NCBI RefSeq assembly: GCF_013375535.1
Contig: NZ_JABXJG010000003.1
Location: 124,001-188,000, forward strand
Reading direction: 5' to 3'
DNA length: 64,000 nucleotides
Origin: Sphingobium sp. 15-1
Lineage (GTDB): Bacteria > Pseudomonadota > Alphaproteobacteria > Sphingomonadales > Sphingomonadaceae
The notes under the pieces were generated by a model. The model ran no database searches and was not told the DNA's origin. It saw only the letters and a list, made by a program, of their open reading frames with translations. Both the position numbers and the translations under genes were made by a program. Positions 8,755-18,000 of this stretch are shown in pieces (the stretch's first letter is position 1; each line of letters begins with the position of its first letter).

Positions 8755-9891
8755 ATGGCAGACGAAAAGTTCACATCAGTGGGTCTTCGCACATTGATTA
8801 CCCCGGAGGGCGAACTGTTTCTCACGTTGGAGGAAGAGTCTATCGAAAACCTTTCGCCCGACGAGGTCGTCATCCGGGTCGAGGCAAGCTCGATGAATCC
8901 AACGGACATCGGTCTCCTTCTGGGGCCGGCCGATCTGTCAGGACTGGCCGTGTTCTCGCAGAATGGGCGTCCGGGGTTGCGCGCGACAATCCCTGCGGAG
9001 CAGATGAGCTCCGTCGATTTGCAGCCGAGGATCGGCAAGTCGTTGCCCGTCGGAACGGAAGGGGCCGGCACGGTCGTCGCGGCGGGGGCGAATGCCGTCG
9101 ATCTGATCGGCAAGACCGTCAGCACCATGAGCGGGGGAATGTATGCCAGCTTCCGACGTGTGAACGCCGCCGCGTGCACCGTTCTTCCCGCCGGCATGAG
9201 CGCTGAGGCTGCCGCCTCGATGTATGTGAACCCGCTGACCGCCCTGTCCATGGTCGAGACCATGCGTCGTGAGGGGCACAGCGCTCTTGTTCACACGGCG
9301 GCGGCGTCGAATTTGGGCCAGATGCTCAACCGCATCTGCATCAACGACGATATCCCGCTCGTGAATGTGGTCCGGTCCGAGGAGCAGGTCAAAACCCTGC
9401 ATTCGATCGGAGCCAAATATGTCGTCAACTCAAGTGCTGAATCCTTCTTTGAGGATCTGACGGCGGCCATCACGGCAACGGGAGCGACATTGGCATTTGA
9501 CGCCACGGGCGGAGGATTCATGACGGACAGCATCCTCCGCGCCATGGAAGCGGCCTTGGGTGCAAATCAGACCGCATTCAGTCGCTACGGCACGTCGACC
9601 CTGAAGCAAGTTTACATCTATGGGTCGCTAAATCCCGAGCCGACAATGCTTACGCGGACCTATGGAAGTTCGTGGGCGGTGGCCAGATATCTGGTGTTGA
9701 ACGCCTTGCAGAAGTTCGGGAACGAAACGACGCTTTTATTGAAGGGCAGGATCGTTCGAGAATTGTCGACGACCTTCGCCAGCAGTTACAAGGCAACATT
9801 GTCGCTCGTCGATGTCATCAACCCCGAGTTCGTCAAAGAATATGCGAAAAAGTCCACGGGCAGCAAGTTTTTGGTCAACCCGTCACTTTGA
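8755..9891 (+). CDS. Zinc-type (MDR) alcohol dehydrogenase / quinone-reductase-like
   Basis: 378 residues of the medium-chain dehydrogenase superfamily. The N-terminal GroES-like part contains VEASSMNPTDIGLLLGPADL and VGTEGAGTVVAAG. The nucleotide domain has HTAAASNLGQMLNRIC, an atypical version of the usual glycine-rich fingerprint, and FDATGGG. The structural-zinc cysteines and the usual catalytic-zinc ligands are absent, which points to the zinc-free quinone-oxidoreductase / enoyl-reductase branch. The ATG at 8755 follows AGAGG. The frame is open much further upstream, but that part overlaps the SDR gene and is not coding. Confidence 0.85.
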   Translation: MADEKFTSVGLRTLITPEGELFLTLEEESIENLSPDEVVIRVEASSMNPTDIGLLLGPADLSGLAVFSQNGRPGLRATIPAEQMSSVDLQPRIGKSLPVGTEGAGTVVAAGANAVDLIGKTVSTMSGGMYASFRRVNAAACTVLPAGMSAEAAASMYVNPLTALSMVETMRREGHSALVHTAAASNLGQMLNRICINDDIPLVNVVRSEEQVKTLHSIGAKYVVNSSAESFFEDLTAAITATGATLAFDATGGGFMTDSILRAMEAALGANQTAFSRYGTSTLKQVYIYGSLNPEPTMLTRTYGSSWAVARYLVLNALQKFGNETTLLLKGRIVRELSTTFASSYKATLSLVDVINPEFVKEYAKKSTGSKFLVNPSL

Positions 9892-10275
9892 TCGTCGTCT
9901 TCGCGACGCGCTCCGGCATGGCGTTGCGCGAATATGGAGGCCGGTCCATCCAATTCAGGCCGGCCATGGTTCTGGCGAATTGGCGGGGCTTGGCTTCCGG
10001 GTGACGACGATCCTGGGCGAAGCGGTCCTGAGCATAGTGGAGCGCTTTCACCCGGTGGGAAAGCGCTCCGGTGACTGCATGGTCATGTGAATGGTTGTGC
10101 ACGTCACCATTCTAAACCAACGTCCCTACGGAGGATTTGGCTGGTTTGACGAGCCAAGAATCGAGATCAAGTCCGCCCGAGAAGAGCGGTTTCAGTGCTG
10201 GCGAGCCGGCGCCAGATGAAAATCTGGTCCCCGCAGCGTCGCTTGATCGGCGGGAAATCAAAGGAGAGGTTACTG
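9892..10275 (+). other. Intergenic gap with a perfect stem-loop
   Basis: No gene is supported in these 384 bases. An 11-bp perfect inverted repeat (GGAGCGCTTTC at 10039-10049, GAAAGCGCTCC at 10059-10069, 9-nt loop) could form a strong hairpin. It lacks a T tract, so it is either a Rho-assisted terminator, a processing site or an operator between the dehydrogenase and the CoA ligase. Confidence 0.5.
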
Positions 10276-11949
10276 ATGACGATCACCCGTAACGACACGA
10301 TCCTCAAGCCAGAATTGATCGAGAAATACACTGCCGCTGGCTATTGGACCGACAAAACGCTGGCCGATGTGTTTCAGCAAAATGCGAATGAGATTCCGGA
10401 CAAGGTCGCCTACAGCGATAGCCGGTCACACGTCACATGGAGCGAGCTGTGGCGGATCAGCGGCGAAATCGCGTCCGGGCTGTCGCGCCGCGGGGTGGGG
10501 CCGGGAGATGTGGTCTCCGTTCAGCTTCCGAACCGGATCGAGTTCGTATTCATGCTGGCCGCAGTTGCGCGCCTGGGTGCTGTCTTCTGCCAATATCCGC
10601 CAGACTATCGCGCTGGCGAGGTCGAGTTCATTCTCCGCTTCTCGGAAGCGCACACGCTTGTGGTGCCGGATCATTTCCGAGATTTCGACTTTCTCGAGAT
10701 GATCGACGGCATTCGGGATCGCCTTCCTCATTTGGTCAACACGGTCGTCGTTCCGTTGGGCATAGCGCCGCCAAAGCCTGTCGGAGAAGGCTGGGTTAGC
10801 GTCGATCAACTCCGCGAGGACCGCGACCCGGCCGACCCCGAACCCAACCATCCCAGAGATGCCAATGAGGTCATGCGCATAGCGTTCACCTCGGGCACCA
10901 CGGGCGAGCCCAAGGCTGTGATGCATACGACAAACACTACGCTGTTTTGTCTCCAGCACGCCGCGGAGGTGCTCAAGATCGACCGCAATGCCAATGTTCT
11001 GGTGCTGATGCCCGTTGGCTTGAATATGGGGCTTTCTGCGGTGGTCTGCGCTGCTCTCGCTGGCGCGCATGGCGTCCTTATGGACCGTTTCAATCCCGCT
11101 GCGACCCTGGATCTCATTGAAAAATACAAGATCACGACATTCACGACGCCGCCGACCGCCCTCGTTGCGATCCTCAATGAAAAGAGCCTCAATGACAGGG
11201 ATCTGTCCAGTTTGCGCCTGGTGCAGACCGGAGGACAATCGACGCTCGTGAAAGTGCTCAGGGAGGCCAATGAGCGGTTAGGCTGTCCGGTTATCGATAT
11301 TTACGGGATGCTCGAGGTGGGTTTGACTTCGAGCACGGATGAAACGGAGCCATATGAGGAGTGGGTCGGCACCGTCGGCCGGCCTTACCCCTTCATGAAT
11401 GTCCGGATTCTTGGTCCCGACGACCGCGACGTGCCGGTCGGAACGGAGGGCGAGATCGTCAAATCCAGTCCCACCATCATGGTCGGTTATTATCGCAATC
11501 CCGCCAAGACCGCCGAGAGCTGGACCCCGGATGGCTGGTTCCGGTCGGGAGACCGCGGTTACATCGATAAGGCAGGCAGGCTTACGATCTCGGGCCGATC
11601 CAAGGACATGATCATTCACGGGGGGGCGAACATATGGCCCCGCGAACTCGAAGAAATACTCATCAAGCATCCGCAGGTTGCCGACGTCGCGATGATAGGC
11701 ATTGAAGACGATTATTATGGCGAGAATGTCTGTGCCTGCGTCATACCAAAGGATGGCGCTCACATCGCATTGCAGGATGTCATCGATTTCATGAAGGGTG
11801 AGGTCGCAAAGTATAAACTTCCGCAACACCTTGAAATCTTCTCGGTATTTCCGATCGGCCCCACCGGCAAGGTGGTTAAACGAGAACTGGCCATCGAGGT
11901 GGAGCGTCGCCGCAAGGCGGCCGCGAACGGTGAAGAAGCGCACGTCTGA
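10276..11949 (+). CDS. AMP-binding acyl-CoA synthetase
   Basis: 557 residues of the ANL superfamily: P-loop-like TSGTTGEPKAVMHT near residue 210, YGMLEVGL (A5 region) near 340, GWFRSGDRGYIDKAG (A8) near 425, GRSKDMIIHGGANIWPRELE and the C-terminal catalytic lysine in PTGKVVKREL. These residues show ATP-dependent adenylation and CoA thioesterification of a carboxylic acid. The overall pattern resembles cyclohexanecarboxylate/medium-chain ligases; the substrate is unknown. The ATG at 10276 follows AAGGAGAGG with 6 nt spacing. It probably commits the substrate of this cluster to CoA-ester catabolism. Confidence 0.92.
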   Translation: MTITRNDTILKPELIEKYTAAGYWTDKTLADVFQQNANEIPDKVAYSDSRSHVTWSELWRISGEIASGLSRRGVGPGDVVSVQLPNRIEFVFMLAAVARLGAVFCQYPPDYRAGEVEFILRFSEAHTLVVPDHFRDFDFLEMIDGIRDRLPHLVNTVVVPLGIAPPKPVGEGWVSVDQLREDRDPADPEPNHPRDANEVMRIAFTSGTTGEPKAVMHTTNTTLFCLQHAAEVLKIDRNANVLVLMPVGLNMGLSAVVCAALAGAHGVLMDRFNPAATLDLIEKYKITTFTTPPTALVAILNEKSLNDRDLSSLRLVQTGGQSTLVKVLREANERLGCPVIDIYGMLEVGLTSSTDETEPYEEWVGTVGRPYPFMNVRILGPDDRDVPVGTEGEIVKSSPTIMVGYYRNPAKTAESWTPDGWFRSGDRGYIDKAGRLTISGRSKDMIIHGGANIWPRELEEILIKHPQVADVAMIGIEDDYYGENVCACVIPKDGAHIALQDVIDFMKGEVAKYKLPQHLEIFSVFPIGPTGKVVKRELAIEVERRRKAAANGEEAHV

Positions 11950-12067
11950 TCATCCGGGCAGCGACAAGCGTCAGTCCCAGGGATCGCGCCAGAACATCGC
12001 CTCGCCACGCATTTGCCGGGACGGGATCGAAGGCCATCCCGGCGGTAGATAAATGAAGGAACCACCC

Positions 12068-12952
12068 ATGAGCACCACGGCTCCGCGCGTTTTCGATTTC
12101 CACTCCCACTGGGGAACCGAGCAGGGCTGGAAAGGAAGCCCGTTCGACAATCCAGAAGCTCGAGAGGGCACGCGCAGCTATTTCAAGTGGGACATGAAGT
12201 TTGTCAGCGAAGAGGAGCAGGCAGCGCAGTTTCGGCAGGCCAATGCCCGAGTGATGCTGGATTTTGCCTACACCTACAAGATGGATGTCGGCGCCGTCCG
12301 GGATCAGCACGACTATGCATTCGAATATGCCCGCAACTATCCGGACGTCGTTCTCGGCAACTGGATCACCATCGATCCGACGCTGCCGGGTCATGAGAAG
12401 GAACTGGAACGCTGTCTGAGCGAAGGGCCAGGCTTGATCGGTATGGGGCTTCATCCCTTCTCCAAAGCCGGGCTTCCGGACAGCCCGGAGTGGGAGAAGT
12501 GCATCAATTTGTGCATCGAGGCCAATCGGCCGGTATTGATGCTTACAGGCATGTCGGCCAGCGGTGTCGGTGTCCGGGGCGGCGGGGGGCTTGAGCTTGA
12601 GAATTGCCATCCCCGCCACGTCGATCACATCGCCGCCCGATACCCTGCCCTGAACGTGATCGCTGCTCGGGTGTCCTGGCCATGGCAATCAGAGATGATT
12701 GCGATTGCATTGCACAAGGCTAACGTCTGGATGGAGCTTCACGGCTGGTCGCCACGCTATTATTCGGACGAACTCAAGCGTGAAATTGCCAAACGGCTGC
12801 GCAAAAAAATATTCTTTGCCGTCGATTATCCGATGCTCTCCCACGAGCGGCTCGTCAATGAGTGGCGCGAACTGGGCCTCTCTTCGGAGGTTCTGGACGA
12901 CGTATTTTCGGGGAACGCTGACTCGTTTCTCGCGTCTCTCGGGATCGGTTGA
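12068..12952 (+). CDS. Amidohydrolase-2 family protein with missing metal ligands
   Basis: 294 residues with the TIM-barrel layout of ACMSD/resorcylate-decarboxylase-like proteins. The N-terminal HxH is present (FDFHSHWG), as is the late Asp (FFAVDYPM). The two middle metal histidines appear to be replaced: the usual VxxHTG reads VLMLTG and the usual AHxGxPW reads AARVSWPW. Metal binding is therefore doubtful by sequence. The ATG at 12068 follows AAGGA with 7 nt spacing and is preferred over the ATG at 12053. It lies 118 bases after the CoA ligase and probably belongs to the same unit. Confidence 0.8.
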   Translation: MSTTAPRVFDFHSHWGTEQGWKGSPFDNPEAREGTRSYFKWDMKFVSEEEQAAQFRQANARVMLDFAYTYKMDVGAVRDQHDYAFEYARNYPDVVLGNWITIDPTLPGHEKELERCLSEGPGLIGMGLHPFSKAGLPDSPEWEKCINLCIEANRPVLMLTGMSASGVGVRGGGGLELENCHPRHVDHIAARYPALNVIAARVSWPWQSEMIAIALHKANVWMELHGWSPRYYSDELKREIAKRLRKKIFFAVDYPMLSHERLVNEWRELGLSSEVLDDVFSGNADSFLASLGIG

Positions 12953-13358
12953 GGAAGCGGAATGACCGAGGGGGCGTTATTCCCCGGATGTCAATTTGGT
13001 TCGCAGGTCGTGCGGAAATCCGATTGTCCCCCGGCAAGGGGACGGGTGGATTGCGCGAGATAAGCAGCTCGGCCACGGCCGCCAGAACTGCCTCGTGCTT
13101 CAATTGCCGTGTAACGATGAGCGCCAGCTATTCCCTGCTGGCCTCATCGATAAAGGGCGAGCCGCGGAACTTGCGGCCGTCATGCCGCCGTTATCGACGC
13201 ATCCTTCGCCAGCATGATCTCAATTTCACGCCGCTCGCCGATGATGTCTCCCGGCTTGTGTTCCAGACTATTATAGCTCTGGGTCTTGAGCGGAGGGCAG
13301 ACCAATTGAGCGAGGGTTCCGACCGGCATGTGACCGGTTCCAAAATAGGTAATCGACA
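12953..13358. other. 406-bp gap without a recognisable gene
   Basis: Both strands hold short open frames, but none has a family signature, a good ribosome binding site or consistent codon use. The region may contain decayed coding sequence. The FAH-family gene begins at its right edge. Confidence 0.5.
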
Positions 13359-14210
13359 ATGAAGCTTGTGCGTTTCCAGACCGCAGCAGGAGTCCACATC
13401 GGAGCAGTCGTGGGAGAGGAGATCGTCGACCTGTCGGCATCGGGTCTGCCCTATGCAACGATGCTGGAGCTGGTCGCCGCCGGCGATGCCGGGCTCGACC
13501 AGGCCAGAGCTGCCCTTGATCGGGCCGAAACGCGAGTGGCGTTCAGTCGATCACCCATCCTCTGCCCGATCGAGAAACCGGGCAAGTATCTGGCAATCGG
13601 CATGAATTACGCCAAGTATCTGGAAGAAGCTGACAAGCTCGGGGTCGCGCGATCGAACAATCAGGTCTGGTTCAACAAGCAAACCACATGCCTCAGCGGG
13701 CCGTTCGACGAGATCGACCCTGGGGTCACGGAGAAGCTGGACTATGAAGTCGAACTTGGCCTCGTGATCGGCAAGCCGGCCAAGCATGTGAGGGTGGAAG
13801 ACGCCTACGCTCATATTTTTGGCTATTTTGTCGCCAACGACGTTTCCGCGCGCGATTGGCAGTTTCATTCGTGGACCTTTACCATGGGCAAGTCGTTCGA
13901 TACGCACGGACCAATCGGCCCCTGGATTGTCACGGCAGACGAAATCGCGGATCCGCAGAAGCTTGACTTGCGCTGCTTCGTCAACGGTGAATTGTGCCAA
14001 TCGAGCAATACCGCCCAGATGATCCATCGGGTGGCGGAGCAGATTTCCTATCTATCGACTGCATTTACACTCGAATCCGGGGATTTGATCGCGACCGGCA
14101 CCCCCGAGGGAGTCGGGGTCAGCATGGAGCCGCAGTGTTTCCTCAAGAGCGGCGATGTCGTTCGTTGCGAGATCGACGGCATCGGCGCGATCGAAAGCAC
14201 CGTGAAGTAA
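13359..14210 (+). CDS. Fumarylacetoacetate hydrolase family protein
   Basis: 283 residues. An N-terminal small domain (MKLVRFQTAAGVHIGAVVGE) precedes the FAH catalytic barrel, which has IGMNYAKYLEEA, DYEVELGLVIGK with the metal-binding acidic residues, FVANDVSARDWQ, MGKSFDTHGPIGPW, and TGTPEGVGV. Relatives include 2-hydroxyhepta-2,4-diene-1,7-dioate isomerase, 5-oxopent-3-ene decarboxylase and acylpyruvate hydrolases, which cut or isomerise oxo-acids from ring cleavage. The context suggests a late hydrolytic step of the 7.9-14.2 kb pathway. The length is normal. Confidence 0.92.
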   Translation: MKLVRFQTAAGVHIGAVVGEEIVDLSASGLPYATMLELVAAGDAGLDQARAALDRAETRVAFSRSPILCPIEKPGKYLAIGMNYAKYLEEADKLGVARSNNQVWFNKQTTCLSGPFDEIDPGVTEKLDYEVELGLVIGKPAKHVRVEDAYAHIFGYFVANDVSARDWQFHSWTFTMGKSFDTHGPIGPWIVTADEIADPQKLDLRCFVNGELCQSSNTAQMIHRVAEQISYLSTAFTLESGDLIATGTPEGVGVSMEPQCFLKSGDVVRCEIDGIGAIESTVK

Positions 14211-14261
14211 GAAGGTGGCTGACAACGGCAAAGCGTTTCTTGGCCTCGCCCGCGCTGAGGA

Positions 14262-14936
14262 TCACTCAGGCGACAGCATCGATCGCAATCGATCCGTCGA
14301 AAGGACGATCAGCTGGCCGCCGTTCAGATGGACCAGCCCATCGGCCTGAAACTGCTGAAGCACCTTGTTGACCGTCTGACGTGATCCTCCCACCATAAGC
14401 GCTAACTCGCTTTGCGTCAGCGGGACGGACAGCGCGATGCCGGCGGGAGTCGGGCGGCCGAAACTGCGCGCCGTGGTGAGGATCCGACTGGCCACACGGG
14501 CGGAAATGGCCTCAAGATGGGCATCTGCGAACAACCCGCTCAAGAGTCGCATGTGACGCGTAACCAAGCGGATGAGGGCGTCATCAAATGCCCTGTGTAT
14601 GCTTCGCAGGTGGTCAAACCCTGTCCGATCGAGCACCTCAACCTCGCACGCTTCATGGGCCTCTGCCGTTTGCGGGCGCATCTCCCCGTCGACGAGGCTG
14701 CTCGTGCCGAAGCAATCGCCTGGCTGGAAAAGCAGATACAGGAGTTCACGCCCGTCCGAGCGGGCGACCGATAGTCTTACCGCGCCAGACACCAGTCGAT
14801 ACATCTGGTTTCCAGCATCCCCTTGGTTGTAAATCAGTTCGCCCTGACCGAAATGTCGGTTCCGGGCTGCCGCATGAAATGCTTCGCGCGCGCTCTCGGG
14901 GAGCCACTGCAATAGATCAAAGGGTGACGCAGACAT
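14262..14936 (-). CDS. Crp/Fnr-family transcription regulator
   Basis: 224 residues: an N-terminal cyclic-nucleotide-binding-like barrel (YNQGDAGNQMYRLVSGAVRL, later FQPGDCFG) and a C-terminal winged HTH (LTQSELALMVGGSRQTVNKV). The cysteine cluster of true Fnr is missing, so it should not be an Fe-S oxygen sensor; the effector is unknown. It is divergent from the large oxidoreductase gene, and a perfect 16-bp palindrome sits between them. It probably controls that gene and itself. Confidence 0.9.
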   Translation of the reverse strand: MSASPFDLLQWLPESAREAFHAAARNRHFGQGELIYNQGDAGNQMYRLVSGAVRLSVARSDGRELLYLLFQPGDCFGTSSLVDGEMRPQTAEAHEACEVEVLDRTGFDHLRSIHRAFDDALIRLVTRHMRLLSGLFADAHLEAISARVASRILTTARSFGRPTPAGIALSVPLTQSELALMVGGSRQTVNKVLQQFQADGLVHLNGGQLIVLSTDRLRSMLSPE

Positions 14937-14975
14937 TCTTTTCTCCTAAATCACTGCCGGTCCCATCCAAGCATA

Positions 14976-15007
14976 TATAATTTTGCTTCCTTGTCGCCTA
15001 GGCGACA
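14976..15007 (+). promoter_or_regulatory. Promoter and perfect palindrome between crp-like and oxidoreductase genes
   Basis: TGTCGCCTAGGCGACA at 14992-15007 is a perfect 16-bp palindrome, a shape suited to a Crp/Fnr dimer. A TATAAT hexamer at 14976-14981 lies just upstream on the plus strand, so a bound regulator would cover the start of transcription. The gap is only 125 bp long. Confidence 0.65.
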
Positions 15008-15061
15008 GCGATGGGGCGGGCGCCTCGACTATGCTATCTCGGAAAAATTGGGAGAGATCTT

Positions 15062-18000
15062 TTGACGCGTTCAATCGACTCCGCCGAGTTGCGAGCGGCC
15101 AGCCTGGACGACAAATGGACGGTCGAGAACGGCCCGGTTGTCCTGAATGGCAACCAGGCCATCGCAAGGGTTTTGCTTGCACAGGCGGCGCTCGATCGTC
15201 GGGCGGGGCTTCGCATAGCTGGCTACATCACCGGCTATCGAGGCTCGCCGCTCGGCAATGTTGATACGACGCTCTGGTCGATCGGAGACAGGTTGAAGGC
15301 GGCTGGCATTATGTTCCAGCCGGGCGTGAATGAGGATCTCGCTGCGACGGCGGTTCGCGGCACACAACAGTTCGATCAGGTGCCCGGCCCCAAGGTCGAC
15401 GGCGTATTCGCCGCCTGGTACAGTAAAGGCCCGGGCGTCGACCGCTCGGGCGATGCCTTGAAACACGGCAATTTCGCCGGCGCGCACCGCAATGGGGGCG
15501 TGCTGTTATTCTATGGCGATGACCATGCCGGCAAATCGTCCACCGTCGCCCATCATAGCGAGCAGGCGATGGCGGCGAGCCTCATCCCTTCGCTCTACCC
15601 CGCCGACGTCTCCGAGCTAATCGAATTCGGCCTGCTCGGCTTCGCGCTCTCGCGCTATTCGGGCAGTTGGGTGGCCATGAAGTGCGTCAACGATGTCGCG
15701 GAACAGACCGCGACCGTCGATCTGGCGCTGGGTGATTTCGCGCCGGTGCTGCCGCCGCTAGGCGAGGATGAGATCGCGGCGGTGCATAGCCGCCAGGGGG
15801 CATTCGACCCGTTGGGCGAGGAGCGCGTGGTGGTGGAGCGGCGGCTGCCGCTGGTGCACGCGTTCGTGCGCGCAAATGGCATCGACCGTCCCATGATCGC
15901 CGCCGAAACGCGCGGGCTCGGCATCGTCACAGCGGGCAAGGCCTATGGCGACACGCGCGCAGCGCTCGCGCTCCTTGGGCTGGACGACCATGCGGCTGCG
16001 GCCACCGGCATCTCACTCTACAAGATCGGATGTATCTGGCCGCTGGAACCCGATGGCCTCGCCGCCTTCGCGCGTGGGCACGAAACCCTGCTCGTCGTGG
16101 AGGAGAAGCGCCCCTTCCTGGAGGAACAGATCGCCGCTCTCCTCATCAACGAGGCCGAGCGCCCGCTGGTGATCGGCAAGCGCGACGAAAGCAAGGCGCC
16201 GCTCCTTTCGGCCACCGATCCGCTCGATTCGGTAAGCATCGCCCGCGCGATCGCCGGGCGGCTGGAGCGGCTCGGTCGGCTGGATGACGCTGTGCGCCTG
16301 GCACGCGACGCGTTGGCCGGAGGCAGCGACAATGGCTCGCCCACGCTCCGGCGCACACCTTATTTCTGCTCGGGCTGTCCGCACAACCGGTCTACCCGGT
16401 TGCCCGACGGCAGCATCAGCATGACTGGCATCGGCTGCCACACGATGGTCAGTTTCGTGCGGCCGGAGCAGGCTCTGTTGCCGACCCAGATGGGCGGCGA
16501 GGGGGGCAACTGGCTCGGGGTGGCGCCCTTTACCGAGACGCCGCACATTTTCCAGAACATGGGCGACGGCACCTATTATCATTCGGGGCTGCTCGCCATC
16601 CGCGCCGCCGTCGCCGCCAGGGTCAACATCACCTACAAGATCCTATACAACGACGCGGTCGCGATGACGGGCGGCCAGCCCGTGGACGGACCGATCTCGG
16701 TGGCCCAGATCGCGCGTCAGGTGCGCGATGAAGGCGTCGAGCGGATCGCCGTCGCGAGCGACGAGCCATCACGCCATCAGGGCGACGCCGGCTTCCCCCG
16801 GAATGTCGAAATCCTCCACCGCGATCGGCTGGACGACATTCAGCGCGAGCTGCGCGAAACGCCCGGATGCACCGTGCTGATCTACGAGCAGACCTGCGCG
16901 GCGGAAAAACGGCGCCGGCGCAAGCGCGGCACTTTTCCCGATCCGGCGCAGCGCCTGTTCATCTCCAGGGAGGTTTGCGAGGGATGCGGCGACTGCTCGG
17001 TTCAGTCGACTTGCGTCAGCCTGGTGCCGGTCGAGACGCCATTCGGTCGCAAGCGCGCGATCGACCAGTCGAGCTGCAACAAGGATTTTAGCTGCCTCAA
17101 CGGCTTTTGCCCGTCCTTCATCACCGTTCGCGGAGCGGAGCCGCGCAAGCCCGACGCGCTGGCGATCGACGAATCGATACTGGAGACCCTGCCGGAACCC
17201 GAGGTTGCGCGGCGCGGCCGGGACTTCAATCTGATGGTGGCGGGCATTGGCGGCACCGGCGTGGTCACTGTCGGCGCACTGATCGGCATGGCCGCGCATC
17301 TGGAAGGCAAGGCCATGTCGCTGTTTGACATGACCGGCCTCAGTCAAAAGAATGGCGCGGTCTACAGCCACGTCCGCATCGGCAGCGATCCCAAGGCCAT
17401 CGCCACCCAAAGGGTCGGGCGCGGCGAGGCCGACCTGATCCTCGCGTTCGATGTGGTCGCGGCGGTGGCGCCCGAATCAGCCGACACGATCGGCGCGGGC
17501 CGCACGCGGGTGATCGCCAACGCCGACGTCGAGCCCACCGTCGCCTTCCAGTTCGACCGCGATGCGACAGCAGACCCGACGCTGCTGCTCGGCCGGTTGA
17601 GACGTGCGGCGGGCGAGGGGAACGTTATGCTCGTTCCGGGTTCCGAGCTTGCGCTCGCCTTCCTCGGCGACAGGATTGGAACCAACCTGTTCCTGCTCGG
17701 CATCGCCGCGCAGCAGGGGTTGTTGCCGCTCGGCATCGCCGCGATCGAGCGAGCGATTGCCCTCAACGGCGTCGCGGTCGACTTCAATCTGAAGGCGTTC
17801 CGGCTCGGCCGGCTCCACGCGGTCGATCCGAGCCGCCTGACCGAGCTTATCGCCGCAAGCCGCAGCAATTCCGCGGCCCCGCCGCAGACGCTGGCTGAAA
17901 TCATGGTGCATCGTGCCACCCATCTGGAGGCCTATCAGGATCGGGCGCTGGCCGAACGCTACCGCGCTTTCGTCGCGCGCGTCGCGGCGGCCGAGCACGC

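Noticed and set aside
12949..13362. 137-residue frame between amidohydrolase and FAH genes
   Set aside because: No family pattern, no ribosome site, and both other frames are equally open in parts; treated as non-coding or decayed.
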